Source of the DNA: Chamaelirium japonicum
Taxonomy: Eukaryota; Streptophyta; Magnoliopsida; Liliales; Melanthiaceae
NCBI GenBank assembly: GCA_947650365.1
Contig: CANTAL010000200.1
Location: 186,001-250,000, forward strand
Direction: 5' to 3'
DNA length: 64,000 nt
Below the pieces are notes generated by a model. It was not told the origin of the DNA, ran no database searches, and saw nothing but the letters and a program-made list of their open reading frames with translations. The position numbers and the translations under genes are program-made. Positions 14,801 to 29,810 of the stretch are shown here, one piece after another; the first letter of the stretch is position 1, and every line of letters begins with the position of its first letter.

Positions 14801-17800
14801 CATTCATACGATCCAATCTTGTTCATTCATACGATACATTCTAATTCATTCGCACGAATGTATCCATTCTAATTCATTCGTACGATCCGTTCTAATTCAT
14901 TCGCACAATCTATTCAAATTCATTCGTACAATCCATTCTAATTCATTAGCACGATCCATTCTAATTCATTCGTACGATCCATTCTAATTCATTCATACTA
15001 TCCATTCTAATTCATTAGCACGATCCATTCAAATTCATTCGTACGATCCATTAGAATTCATGCATACGATCCATTCTAATTTATTCGTACGATCCATTCT
15101 AATTCAACGCACGATCCATTCTAATTCATTCGCACAATCCATTCTAATTTTTTCGCACGAATGTATCCATTCTAATTCAATCGAACGATTCATTCTAATT
15201 CATTCGGACGAATGAATTAGAATGGATCGTATGATCCATTCTAATTCATTCGCACGAATGTATCCATTCTAATTCATTCATACGATCCATTCTAATTCAT
15301 TCGCACGATCCATTCTAATTCATTTGTACAATCTATTCTAATTTATTCGTACGAACCATTCTAATTCATTAGCACGATCCATTCTAATTCATTCATACGA
15401 TCCAATCTAATTCATTCATACGATCCATTATAATTCATTCGCACGATCCATTCTAATTCATTCGCATGATCCATTCTAATTCATTTGCACGAATGTATCC
15501 ATTCTAATTCATTCGTACGATCAATTCTAAATCATTCGCACGAATGTATCCATTCTAAATCATTCGTACGATCCATTCTAATTCTTTCGCACGATCCAAT
15601 CTAATTCATTCGCATGATGCATTCTAATTCATTCGTACGATCCATTCTATTTCATTCGTACGATGCATTCTTACTCATTCGTTCGATGCATTCTAATTCA
15701 TTCGCACGAATGTATCCATTCTAATTCATTCGTACGATCCATTCTAATTCATTCGCACGATCCATTCTAATTCATTCATACGATCTATTCTAATTCATTC
15801 GTACGATCCATTCTAATTCCTTTGTACAATCCATTCGAATTCATTCATACGATCCATTCTAACTTATTCATACGATCCATTCTAATTCATTTGCATGAAT
15901 GTATCCATTCTAATTCATTCGTACGATCCATTCTAATTCATTCGCACGATGCAATCTAATTCATTCGCACGATCCATTCTAATTCATTAATACGATCTAT
16001 TCTAATTCATTCGTACGATCCATTCTAATTCATTAGCACAATCCATTCTAATTAATTCGTACGATCTATTCTATTTCATTCGTAAGATCCATTTTTACTC
16101 ATTCATATGATCCATTCTAATTCCTTCGTACGATCCATTCTAATTCCTTCGTACGATCCATTCTAATTCCTTCGTTCGATCCAATCTGTTTCATTCGTAT
16201 GATCCATTCTAATTCCTTCGTACGATCCATTCTAATTCATTCCCATGAATGTATCCATTCTAATTCAAACGTACGATCCATTCTAATTCATTGATACGAT
16301 CCAATCTAATTCATTCATATGATCCATTCTAATTCATTTGCACGAATGTATCCATTCTAATTCGTTTGTACGATCCATTCTAATTCATTCGCATAATCTA
16401 TTCTAATTCATTCGTACGATCCATTCTAATTCATTAGCACGATCCATTCTAATTCATTCGTACGATCCATTCTATTTCATTCGTAGGATCCATTCTTACT
16501 CATTCGTACGATCCATTCTAATTCAGTCGCACGAATGTATCCATTCTAAATCATTCGTACGATCCATTCTAATTCATTCGCACGATCCATTCTAATTCAT
16601 TCATTTGATCCAATCTAATTCAATCGTACGATCCATTCTAATTCATTCGCACAATCTATTCTAATTCATTAGTACGATCCATTCTAATTCATTAGCACGT
16701 TCCATTATAATTCTTTTGTACGATCCATTCTAATTTATTCGTACGATCCATTCTAATTCATTCATACGATCCATTCTAATTCATTCGCACGAATGTATCC
16801 ATTCTAATTCCTTCATACGATCCATTCTAATTTATTCTAATTCTTTCTCATGAATGTATCCATTCTAATTCATTCGTACGGTCCACCCTAATTCCTTTGT
16901 ATAATCCATTCTAATTCATTCGCACGAATGTATCCATTCTAATTCATTCGTATGATCCATTCGAATTCGTTTATACGATCGATTCTAATTCATTCGTACG
17001 ATCCATTCTAATTCATTAATACGATCCATTCTAATTCATTCATAAGATCCACTTTAATTCATTCTTACAATCCTTTTTAATTCGTTCGCACTAATGTATA
17101 CATTCTAATTCATTTGTACGATCCACCCTAATTCCTGCGTATGATCCATTCTAATTCATTCGCACTAATTCATTCATACGATCCAATCTAAATCATTCAT
17201 ACGATCCATTCTAATTCATTCACACGAATGTATCCATTCTAATTTATTCTAATTCCTTCGTACGATCCATTCTAATTCCTTCGTACGATCAATTCTATTT
17301 CGTTTGTATGATCCATTCTATTTCCATAGTACGGTCCATTCTAATTCATACGATCCATTCTATTTCATTCATACGATCCATTCTAATTCATTCGCACGAT
17401 CCATTCTAATTCATTCATATGATCCATTCTAATTCATTCGTACGATCCATTCTAATTCATTCGCACGATCCATTCGAATTCATTCATACGATCCATTCTA
17501 ATACATTCATACAAACCATTCTAATTCATTCGCACGAATGTATCCATTCTAATTCATTCGTTCGATCCATTCTAATTCATTCGCACAATCTATTCTAATT
17601 CATTCGTATGATCCATTCAAATTCATTCGCACGATCCATTCTAATTCATTTCATAATCCATTGTAATTGATTCATACAATCCATTCTAATTATTTTGCAC
17701 GAATGTACCTATTCTAATTCATTCGTTCGATCCATTCTAATTCCTTCGTACGATACATTCTAATTTCTTCGTTGGATCCATTATAATTCCTTCGTACGAT

Positions 17801-18845
17801 CCATTCTATTTCATTTGTATGATCCATTCTAATTCTTTCGTACGATCCAATCTAATTCATTCCCATGAATGTATCCATTCTAATTCATACGTACGATCTA
17901 TTCTAATTCATTCATACGATCCAATCTAATTCATTCATACGATCCATTCTAATTCATTCGCACAAATGTATCCATTCTAATTCATTTGTACGATCCATTC
18001 TAATTCATTCGCACAATCTATTCTAATTCATTCGTACGATCCATTCTAATTCTTTAGCACGATCCATAATAATTCATTCGTACGATCCACTCTATTTCAT
18101 TCGTATGATCCATTCCTACTCATTCGTACGATCCATTCTAATTCATTCGCACGAATGTATCCATTCTAATTCATTCGTACGATCCAGTCTAATTCATTCG
18201 CATGATCCGTTCTAATTCATTCATACGATCCAATCTAATTCATTCATACGATCCATTCTAATTCATTCGCACGAATGTATCCATTCTAATTCATTCATAC
18301 GATCCATTCTAATTCATTCGCACAATCTATTCTAATTCATTCGTACGATCCATTCTAATTCATTAGCACGATCCATTCTAATAAATTCGTACGATCCATT
18401 CTATTTCATTCGTACGATCCATTCTTACTCATTCGTACGATCCATTCTAATTCATTCACACAAATGTATCCATTCTAATTCATTCGTACGATCCATTCTA
18501 ATTCATTCGCACGATCCATTCTAATTCATTCATACGATCCATTCTAATTCATTCGTACGATCCATTCTAATTCATTCATATGATCCATTCTAATTCATTC
18601 GTACGATCCATTCTAATTCATTCATACGATCCATTCTAATTCATTCATACAATCCATTCTAATTCTTTCGCACGAATGTATCCATTCTAATTCATTCGTA
18701 CGATCCACCCTAATTCCTTCGTATGATCCATTCTAATTCATTCGCATGAATGTATCCATTCTAATTCATTCGTACGATCCATTCGAATTCATTTGAATTC
18801 TTTCGCACGATCCATTCTTTCGTATGTATCCATTCTAATTCATTC
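8846..18845 (+). repeat. 23-bp minisatellite, long forward run
   Basis: Ten kilobases of almost uninterrupted forward satellite. Short reverse islets lie at about 12325-12410, 13192-13242 and 15208-15231. A 105-bp local tandem duplication sits at 12699-12908. Nothing else is visible. Confidence 0.94.
12699..12908 (+). repeat. 105-bp local tandem duplication in satellite
   Basis: Two adjacent 105-bp blocks (12699-12803 and 12804-12908) each contain the shortened CCATTCGTACGATCC junction and the rare CGCACTAATGTA variant. They differ at about one site (CCTGCG against CCTTCG). Copy A has the block once near 4680-4790. Confidence 0.8.
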
Positions 18846-20143
18846 GAATGAATTAGAATGGATCGTACGAATGAATTAGAATGGATCGTACGAATGAATT
18901 AGAATGGATCGTACGAAGGAATTAGAATTGATCATACGAATGAAATAGAATGGATCGTACGAATGAATTAGAATGAATCGTACGAAGGAATTAGAATGGA
19001 TCGTACGAAGGAATTAGAATGGATCGTACGAATGAATTATAATGGATACATTCGTGCAAAAGAATTAGAATGAATTGTATGAATGAATTAGAATGGATCA
19101 TGCAAATTAATTAGAATAGATCGTGCGAATAAGGATACATTCGTGCGAATGAATTAGAATGGATCGTACGAATGAGTAAGAATGGATCGTACGAATGAAA
19201 TAGAATGGATCGTACGAATGAATTAGAATGGATCGTGCGAATGAATTAGAATGGATCGTGCGAATGAATTAGATTGGATCGTGTGAATGAATTAGATTGA
19301 ATGGATCGTACGGATGAATAAGAATAGATCATGCGAATAAATAAGAATGAATTAGAATGGATTGTACGAATGAATTAGAATGGATCGTATGAATGAATTA
19401 GAATGGATCATACGAATGAATTAGAATGGATCGTGGGAATGAATTAGAATGGATCGTACGAATGAATTAGAATGGATCGTGCTAATGAATTAGAATAGAT
19501 CGTACGAATGAATTAGAATAGATTGTGCGAATGAATTAGAATGGATCGTACGAATGAATTAGAATGGATACATTCGTGCGAATGAATTAGAATGGATCGT
19601 ATGAATGAATTAGATTGGATTGTATGAATGAATTAGAATGGATCGTACGTATGAATTAGAATGAATACATTATTGGGAATGAATTAGAATTAGAATGGAT
19701 CGTGCGAATGAATTAGATTGGACCGTGCGAACGAATTAGAATGGATCGTACGAATGAGTAAGAATGGATCGTACGAAGGAATTAGAATGAATTAGAATGG
19801 ATCGTACAAATGAATTAGAATGGATCGTACGAATGAATTCGAATGAATTAGAATGGATCGTATGAAGAAATTAGGGTGGATCGTACGAATGAAATAGAAT
19901 GGATCGTGCAAATAAATTAGAATGGATCGTACGAATGAATTAGAATGGTTACATTCGTGCGAATGAATAAGAATGGATCGTGCGAATGAATTAGAATGGA
20001 TCGTACGAATGAATTAGAATGGATCGTATGAATGAATTAGAATGGATCGTACGAATGAATTAGAATGGATCGTACGAATGAATTAGAATGGATCGTATGA
20101 ATGAATTAGAATGGATCGTATGAATGAATTAGAATGGATCGTA
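18846..20143 (-). repeat. 23-bp minisatellite, reverse run
   Basis: A reverse run of about 1.3 kb. It ends at a junction carrying a short stretch of non-satellite sequence rather than a palindrome. Confidence 0.94.
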
Positions 20144-20171
20144 CCGTTGCATTGCTAGTTGAATTCTTTCT
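20144..20171. other. Non-satellite filler at an orientation switch
   Basis: About 20-28 bp around CCGTTGCATTGCTAGTTG match no satellite variant. The stretch sits exactly between a reverse and a forward run. It could be filler DNA from end joining or a remnant of lost sequence; no terminal repeats or target duplication are visible. Confidence 0.6.
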
Positions 20172-21867
20172 AATTAATTCATACGATCCATTCTAATTCA
20201 TTCGTACGATCCATTCTAATTCATTCGTACGATCCATTCTAATTCATTCGCACGAATGTATCCATTCTAATTCAATCGTATGATCCATTCTAATTCATTC
20301 GCACGATCCATTCTAATTCATTCGTACGGTTCCCCCTAATTCCTTCGTATGATCCATTCTAATTCATTCGTACAATCCATTCTAATTCATTCGTACGATC
20401 CATTCTAATTCATTCGTACAATCCATTCTAATTCATTCATACGATCCATTCTAATTCATTCGTACGATCCATTGTAATTCATTCGCACGAATGTATCCAT
20501 TCTAATTCATTCGTACGATCCATTCTAATTCATTCGCACGATCCATTCTAATTCATTCATACGATCCACTCTAATTCATTCGTACGATCCATTCTAATTC
20601 ATTCGTACGATCCATTCTAATTCATTCATATGATCCATTCTAATTCATTCATGCGAATGTATCCATTCTAATTCATTTGTATGATCCATTCTAATTCATT
20701 CGCATGATCCATTCTAATTAATTCGTATGATCCATTCTAATTCATTTGTACGATCCATTCTAATTCATTCGCACAATCTATTCTAATTCATTCGTACGAT
20801 CCATTCTAATTCATTAGCACGATCCATTCTAATTCATTCGTACGATCCATTCTATTTTATTCGTACGATCCATTCTTACTCATTCGTACGATCCATTCTA
20901 ATTCATTCGCACGAATGTATCCATTCTAATTCATTCGTACGATCCATTCTAATTCATTCGCACGATCCATTCTAATTCATTCATACAATCCAATCTAATT
21001 CATTCATACGATCTATTCTAATTCATTCGCACGATCCATTCTAATTCATTCATACGATCCATTCTAATTCATTCATACGATCCATTCTAATTCATTCGCA
21101 CGAATGTATCCATTCTATTTCATTTGTACGATCTAATCTAATTCTTTCGTATGATCCATTCTAATTCCTTCGTCTGATCCACTCTATTTCATTCGTATGA
21201 TCCATTCTAATTCCTTCGTACGATCCATTCTAATTCTTTCCCATGAATGTATCCATTCTAATTCATACGTACGATCCATTCTAATTCATTCATACGATCC
21301 AATCTAATTCATTCATACGATCCATTCTAATTCATTCGCACGAATGTATCCATTCTAATTCATTCGCACGAATGTATCCATTCTAATTCATTCGTACGAT
21401 CCATTCTAATTCATTCGCAGAATCTATTCTAATTCATTCGTACGATCCATTCTAATTCATTAGCACGATCCATTCTAATTCATTCGTACGATCCATTCTA
21501 ATTCATTCGCACGATCCATTCTAATTCATTCGTACGATCCATTCTAATTCATTCATACGATCCATTCTAATTGATTCATACAATCCATTCTAATTCATTC
21601 TTATTCATTCGCACGATCTATTCTTACTCATTCGTACGATCCATTCAATCTAATTCATTCGCACGATCCAATCTAATTCATTCGCCCAATCTATTCAAAT
21701 TCATTCGTACGATCCATTCTATTTCATTCATACGATCCATTCTTACTCATTCGTACGATCCATTCTAATTGATTCGCACGAATGTATCCTAATTCGCACG
21801 ATCCATTCTAATTAATTTGCACGATCCATTCTAATTCATTCATACAATCCATTCTAATTCATTCGCA
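20172..21867 (+). repeat. 23-bp minisatellite, forward run
   Basis: Forward satellite immediately upstream of the 2.5-kb higher-order domain. It contains the recurrent module CCCATGAATG, CATACGTACG, CGATCCAATC at about 21240-21310. Confidence 0.94.
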
Positions 21868-21980
21868 CGAATGAATTAGAATGGATCGTATGAATGAATT
21901 AGATTGGATCGTACGAATGAAATAGAATGGATCGTACGAATGAGTAAGAATGGATCGTACGAATGAAATAGAATGGATCG
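21868..21980 (-). repeat. Leading edge of the 2.5-kb higher-order repeat domain
   Basis: A reverse run with the variant order GAATGAATTAGATTGG, GAATGAAATAG, GAATGAGTAAG, GAATGAAATAG. The same order precedes the ACAATGGAT anchor of each following higher-order copy, so this is the tail of a truncated preceding copy or the true left edge of the unit. Confidence 0.75.
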
Positions 21981-24481
21981 TACAATGGATCGTACGATCC
22001 ATTCTATTTCATTCGTACAATCCATTCGAATTCATTCGCACGATCCATTCTAATTCATTCGTACGATCCATTCTAATTCATTCATACGATCCAATCTAAT
22101 TCATTCGTACGATCCATTCTATTTCATTCATATGATCCATTCCAATTCATTCGTATGACCCATTCTAATTCATTCGTACGATCCATTCTAATTCCTTCGT
22201 ACAATCTATTCTATTTCATTCGTATAATCCATTCTAATTCCTTCGTACGATCCATTCTAATTCATTCCCATGAATGTATCCGTTCTAATTCCTTCGTACG
22301 ATCCATTCTAATTCCTTCGTACGATCCAATCTAATTCCTTCGTACGATCCATTCTATTTCATTCGTATGATCCATTCTAATTCCTTCGTACGATCTATTC
22401 TAATTCATTCCCATGAATGTATCCATTCTAATTCCTTCGTATGATTCATTCTAATTCATTCGTACGATCCATTCTTTCGTATGTATCCATTGTAATTCAT
22501 TCGTACGATCCATTCTAATTCATTCGCACGATCCATTCTAATTCATTCACACGAATGTAACCATTCTAATTCTTTTGTATGATCCGTTCTAATTCATTCG
22601 CACAATCTATTCTAACTCATTCGCACGATCCATTCTAATTCATTTGCACGATCCATTCTAATTTATTCATACAATCCATTCTAATTCTTTTGCACGAATG
22701 TATCCATTCTAATTCCTTTGTACGATCCATTCTAATTCATTCGTACGATCCATTCTAATTCATTCGCACAATCTATTCTAATTCATTCGTACGATCTATT
22801 CTAATTCATTAGCATGATCCATTCTAATTCATTCGTATGATCCATTCTATTTCATTCGTACGATCCATTCTTACTCATTCGTACGATCCATTTCGTGCGA
22901 ATGAATTAGAACGGATCGTACGATCCATTCTAATTCATTCATACGATCCATTCTAATTCATTCATACGATCCATTCAAATTCATTCGCACGATCCATTCT
23001 ATTTCATTCGTATGATCCATTCTTACTCATTCGTACGATCTATTCTAATTCATTCGCACGAATGTATCCATTCTAATTCATTCGTACGATCCATTCTAAC
23101 TCATTCGCACGATCCATTCGAATTCATTCATACGATCCATTCTAATTCATTCATACGATCCATTCTAATTCATTCGCATAATCTATTCTAATTCATTCGT
23201 ACGATCCATTCTAATTCATTAGCACGATCCATTCTAATTCATTCGTACGATCCATTCTATTACATTCGTACGATCCATTCTTACTCATTCGTACGATCCA
23301 TTCTAATTCTTTTGCACGAATGTATCCATTCTAACTCCTTCGCACGAATGGAATAGAATGGATCGTATGAATGAATTAGAATGGATCGTACGAATGAGTA
23401 AGAATGGATCGTACGAATGAATTAGAATGGATCGTATGAAGGAATTAGAATGGATCGTACGAATGAATTAGAATGGATCGTATGAATAAAATAGAATGGA
23501 TCGTGTGAATGAATTAGAATGGATCGTACGAATGAATTAGAATGGATACATTCGTGCGAAAGAATTAGAATGGATTGTATGAATGAATTAGAAAGGATCG
23601 TACGAATGAATTATAATGGATCGTATGAATGAATTAGAATGGATCGTGCGAATGAATTAGAATGGATCGTACGAATGAATTAGAATGGATACATTCGTGC
23701 GAAAGAATTAGAATGGATTGTATGAATAAATTAGAACGGATCGTATGAATGAATTAGAATGGATCGTGCGAATGAATTAGAATGGATCGTATGAATTAAT
23801 TAGAATGGATCGTACGAATGAATTAGAATGGATCGTGCGAATAAATTAGAATGGATCGTATGAATGAATTAGAACGGATCTTATGAATGAATTCGAATGG
23901 ATCGTATGAATGAATTAGAATGGATCAAGCGAATGAATTAGAATGGATCATACGAATGAATTAGAATAGATTGTGCGAATGAATTAGAATGGATCGTATG
24001 AATGAATTAGAATGGATATATTCGTGCGAATGAATTATAATGGATCATATGAATGAATTAGAATGGATCGTATGAATGAATTCGAATTGATCGTACAAAT
24101 GAATTAGAATGGATCGTACGAATGAATTAGAATGGATCGTACGAATGAAATAGATTGATTCATAAGAAGGAATTAGGGTGGATCGTACGAATGAATTAGA
24201 ATGGATACATTCATGCGAAAGAATTAGAATGGATCGTGCGAATGAATTAGAATGGATTGTGCTAATGAGTAAGATCCTTTCATACTCATTCGTACGAACC
24301 ATTTTAATTATAATGGATCCTATGAATGAATTAGAATGGATCAAATTAATTAATTAGAATGGATCGTGCGAATGAATTAGAATGGATCGTATGAATAAAA
24401 TAGATTGGATCGTACAAATGAAATAGAATGGATCGTACGAATGAGTAAGAATGGATCGTACGAATGAAATAAAATGGATCG
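21981..24481. repeat. Higher-order satellite repeat, copy 1 (~2.50 kb)
   Basis: Anchored on TACAATGGAT at 21981. Internal order: forward ~21992-22893, reverse islet 22893-22921 (TTTCGTGCGAATG anchor), forward to ~23346, reverse ~23350-24274, forward islet 24275-24308, then reverse. The rare GGATCAAGCG variant is at about 23922. Copies 2 to 4 show the same order and block sizes. Confidence 0.85.
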
Positions 24482-27027
24482 TACAATGGATCCTACGATC
24501 CATTCTATTTCATTCGTACAATTCATTTGAATTCATTCGCACGATCCATTCTAATTCATTCGTACGATCCATTCTAATTCATTCCTACGATCCAATCTAA
24601 TTCATTCGTACGATCCATTCTATTTCATTCGTACGATCCATTCCAATTCATTCGTACGACCCATTCTAATTCATTCGTACGATCCACTCTAATTCCTTCG
24701 TACGATCCATTCTAATTCATTCGTATGATCCATTCTAATTCCTTCGTACGATCCATTCTAATTCATTCCCATGAATGTATCCGTTCTAATTCCTTCGTAC
24801 GATCCATTCTAATTCCTTCGTACAATCCAATCTAATTCCTTCGTACGATCCATTCTATTTCATTCATATGATCCATTCTAATTCCTTCGTATGATCCATT
24901 CTAATTCATTCCCATGAATGTATCCATTCTAATTCCTTTGTATGATTCATTCTAATTCATTCGTACGATCCATTATTTCGTATGTATCCATTGTAAATCA
25001 TTCGTACGATCCATTCTAATTCATTCGCACGATCCATTCTAATTCATTTACACGAATGTATCCATTCTAATTCTTTTGTACGATCCATTCTAATTCATTT
25101 GCACAATCTATTCAAACTCATTCGCACGATCCATTCTAATTCATTTGCACGATCCATTCTAATTCATTCATACAATCCATTCTAATTCTTCTGCACGAAT
25201 GTATCCATTCTAATTCATTCGTACGATCCATTCTAATTCCTTCGTACGATCCATTCTAAATCATTCGTATGATCCATTCTAATTCATTCGTACGATCCAT
25301 TCTAATTCATTCGCACAATCTATTCTAATTCATTCGTACGATCCATTCTAATTCATTAGCATGATCCATTCTAATTTATTCGTACGATCCATTCTATTTC
25401 ATTCGTACGATCCATTCTTACTCATTCGTACGATCCATTTCGTGCGAATGAATTAGAACAGCTCGTACGATCCATTCTAATTCATTCATACGATCCATTC
25501 TAATTCATTCATACGATCCATTCTAATTCATTCGCCCGATCCATTCTATTTCATTCGTACGATCCATTCTTACTCATTCGTACGATATATTCTAATTCAT
25601 TCGCACGAATGTATCCATTCTAATTCATTCGTACGATCCATTCTAATTCATTCGCACGATCCATTCTAATTCATTCATATGATCCATTCTAATTTATTCG
25701 TACGATCCTTTCTAATTCATTCGCACAATCTATTCTAATTCATTCATTCGATCCATTCTAATTCATTGGCACGATCCATTCTAATTCATTCGTACGATCC
25801 ATTCTATTACATTCGTACGATCCATTCTTACTCATTCGTACGATCCATTCTAATTCTTTTGCACGAATGTATCCATTCTACCTCCTTCTCACGAATGGAA
25901 TAGAATGGATCGTATGAATGAATTAGAATGGATCGTATGAATGAGTAAGAATGGATAGTACGAATGAATTAGAATGGATCGTATGAAGGAATTAGAATGG
26001 ATCGTACGAATGAATTAGAATGGATCGTATGAATGAATTAGAATGGATTGTACGAATGAATTAGGATGGATACATTCGTGCGAAAGAATTAGAATGGATT
26101 GTATGAATGAATTAGAATGGATCGTACGAATGAATTAGAATGGATCGTATGAATGAATTAGAATGGATCGTGCGAATGAATTAGAATGGATGGTACGAAT
26201 GAATTAGAATGGATACATTCGTGCGAAAGAATTAGAATGGATTGTATGAATAAATTAGAACGGATCGTATGAATGAATTAAAATGGATCGTGCGAATGAA
26301 TTAGAATGGAACGTATGAATTAATTAGAATGGATCGTACGAATGAATTAGAATGGATCGTGCGAATAAATTAGAATGGATCGTACGAATGAATTAGAACA
26401 GATCTTATGAATGAATTCGAATGGATCGTATGAATGAATAAGAATGGATCAAGCGAATGAATTAGAATGGATCGTACGAATGAATTAGGATAAATTGTGC
26501 AAATGAATTAGAATGGATCGTACGAATGAATTAGAATGGATATATTCGTGCAAATGAATTAGAATAGATCGTATGAATGAATTAGAATGGATCGTATGAA
26601 TGAATTCGAATTGATGGTACGAATGAATTATAATGGATCGTACGAATGAATTAGAATGGATCGTACGAATGAAATAGAATGAATCATACGAAGGAATTAG
26701 GGTGGATCGTACGAATGAATTAGAAGTGATACATTCATGCGAAAGAATTAGAATGGATCGTGCGAATGAATTAGAATGGATCGTACGAATGAATTAGAAT
26801 GGATTGTGCTAATGAGTAAGATCCATTCTTACTCATTCGTACGATCCATTCTAATAAGAATGGATCGTATGAATGAATTAGTATGGATCGAATTAATTAA
26901 TTAGAATGGATCGTGCGAATAAATTAGAATGGATCGTATGAATGAATTAGATTGGATCGCACGAATGAAATAGAATGGATCGTACGAATGAGTAAAAATG
27001 GATCATACGAATGAAATAGAATGGATC
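24482..27027. repeat. Higher-order satellite repeat, copy 2 (~2.55 kb)
   Basis: Same order of forward and reverse blocks as copy 1. Anchors are TACAATGGAT at 24482, TTTCGTGCG at about 25438 and GGATCAAGCG at about 26446. Spacing from the copy-1 anchors is 2501-2547 bp. Confidence 0.85.
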
Positions 27028-29003
27028 GTACAATGGATCGTACGATCTATTCTATTTCATTCGTACAATCCATTCGAATTCATTCGCACGATCCATTCTA
27101 ATTCATTCGTACGATCCATTCTAATTCATTCATACGATCCAATCTAATTCATTCGTTCGATCCATTCTATTTCATTCGTACGATCCATTCCAATTCATTC
27201 GTACGACCCATTCAAATTCATTCGTACGATCCATTCTAATTCCTTCGTACGGTCCATTCTATTTCATTCGTATGATCCATTCTAATTCCTTCGTACGATC
27301 CATTCTAATTCATTCCCATGAATGTATCCATTCTAATTCCTTCGTACGATCCATTCTAATTCATTCGTACGATCCAATCTAATTCCTTCATACGATCCAT
27401 TCTATTTCATTCGTATGATTTATTCTAATTCCTTCGTACGATCCATTCTAATTCATTCCCATGAATGTATCCATTCTAATTCTTTCGTATGATTCTTTCT
27501 AATTCATTCGTACGATCCATTCTTTCGTATGTATCCATTGTAATTCATTTGTACGATCCATTCTAATTCATTCGCACGATCCATTCTATTTCATTCACAC
27601 GAATGTATCCATTCTAATTCTTTTGTACGATCCATTCTAATTCATTCGCACAATCTATTCTAACTCATTCGCACGATCCATTCTAATTCATTTGCACGAT
27701 CCATTCTAATTCATTCATACAATCCATTCTAATTCTTTTGCATGAATGTATCCATTCTAATTCATTCGTACGATCCATTCAAATTCCTTCGTACAATCCA
27801 TTCTAATTCCTTCGTACGATCCATTCTAATTCATTCGTACGATCCATTCTAATTCATTCGCATAATCTATTTTAATTCATTCGTACGATCCATTCTAATT
27901 CATTAGCATGATCCATTCTAATTCATTCGTACGATCCATTCTATTTCATTCGTACGATCCATTATTACTCATTCGTACGATCCATTTCGTGCGAATAAAT
28001 TAGAACGGATCGTACGATCCATTCTAATTCATTCATACGATCCATTCTAATTCATTCGCACGATCCATTCTATTTCATTCGTACGATCCATTCTTACTTA
28101 TTCGTACGATCTATTCTAATTCATTCGCACGAATGTATCCATTCTAATTCATTCATATGATCCATTCTAATTCATTCGCACGATCCATCTAATTCATTCA
28201 TACGATCCATTCTAATTCATTCGTACGATCCATTCTAATTCATTCGCACAATCTATTCTAATTCATTCGTACGATCCATTCTAATTCATTAGCACGATCT
28301 TTTCTAATTCATTCGTACGATCCATTCTATTACATTCGTACGATCCATTCTTACTCATTCGTACGATCCATTCTAATTCTTTTGTACGAATGTATCCATT
28401 CTAACTCCTTCGCACGAATGGAATAGAATGAATCGTATGAATGAATTAGAATGGATCGTACGAATTAGAAAGAATGGATCGTACGAATGAATTAGAATGG
28501 ATCGTATGAAGGAATTAGAATGGATCATACGAATGAATTAGAATGGATCGTATGAATGAATTAGAATGGATCGTGCGAATGAATTAGAAAGGATCGTATG
28601 AATGAATTAGGATAGATACATTCGTGCGAAAGAATTAGAATGGATTGTATGAATGAATTGGAATGGATCGTACGAATGAATTAAAATGGATCATATGAAT
28701 GAATTAGAATGGATCGTGCGAATGAATTAGAATGGATGGTACGAATGAATTAGAATGGATACATTCGTGCGAAAGAATTAGAATGGATTGTATGAATAAA
28801 TTAGATCGGACCGTATGAATGAATTAGAATGGATCGTGCGAATGAATTAGAATGGATCGTGTTGGGGGTAGCTGAAATCCGTCCAGAAGTTGGAACCCTT
28901 ATCCGTATGAGCTCGATCGAACGGCTATCAGGGAGCGAGATCCACATTGGGCTGAAGGGGCCTTAGTACAACACATCTAAACTCGGTAAATTGCTTAGAC
29001 AAA

Positions 29004-29205
29004 GAGCTCGCTCAGGAGCTCGTCCAAGTTCGCTCAGGAGCTCGCCCAAGCTCACTCACGCTCGCTCAGGAGCTCGCCCAAGCTCGCTCAGGAGCTCGCC
29101 CAAGCTCGCTCAGGAGCTCTCCCAAGCTCGCTCAGGAGCTCGTCCAAGCTCACTCAGGAGCTCGTCTAAGCTAGCTCAGGAGCTCGCCCGAGCTCGCACA
29201 AAAGC
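29004..29205 (+). repeat. 22-bp GAGCTC-containing array in element 1 left LTR
   Basis: About nine tandem 22-bp units built on AGCTCGCTCAGGAGCTCGCC. Each holds the 6-bp palindrome GAGCTC. A second, looser cluster is at about 29295-29385. The period of 22 leaves three-unit stretches open in several frames, so the Ala/Arg/Ser-rich open frames on both strands here are artefacts. Confidence 0.85.
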
Positions 29206-29810
29206 TCGCCAAACTCGCGCAGGAGTTCGCTTGTAGTGGCAGCGGGAGTTAGACCGTCATGCATACAAAGATACCAGCACCACAAACGCCCCCAGCTCGC
29301 GCAGGAGCTCACCCATGCTCGCTCAGGAGCTTGCCCAAAGCTCACCCAGGAGCTCGCCCGAGCTCGCCCAGAAGCTCGCCCAAGCTCGTCAAGCTTCCCC
29401 TGTTTATCGAAGAGGTCGCTCCTGCGAGGTCCGACTCTTGATAGATATGGAGGAGAAGACGGAGCAACGGAGGCCGAGCTCGCCCTCGCTTCCCCCTTGA
29501 GATCGCCCCAGTATAAAGCAGCATAAAGATTACCAGGTGTCGAGAACCCACTGAAGCTACGTGGACGATTGCAGTCCACGGAAGCCCATCAGAGTCGGTT
29601 TGAGACCTCCCAGACTTGAACATTCTAGAAGATTCCCCTGGCGACAACAGAACAGCAGCTGCTGTCCCCCACTACTTCGTCAGGCGAGCTAGACGACAAA
29701 GAATGTCAGGGGTCCAAGTTCCAAGAACTGTCAGAGACTACTGTGGGCTGGAACGTGGGGGGCCTAAAAGGTGCCGGAAAGAGCTACCACACGTCACACC
29801 CCGATAGGTC

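Noticed and set aside
1..28859. CRISPR-like array, because of 23-28-bp direct repeats
   Set aside because: There are no unique spacers between repeats and no cas genes, and the context is a plant retrotransposon-rich satellite.
28991..29647. Ala/Arg/Ser-rich open frames on both strands of the element 1 LTRs (also at 33590-34222)
   Set aside because: They lie in the 22-bp GAGCTC array, overlap in up to four frames and are duplicated simply because the LTR is.
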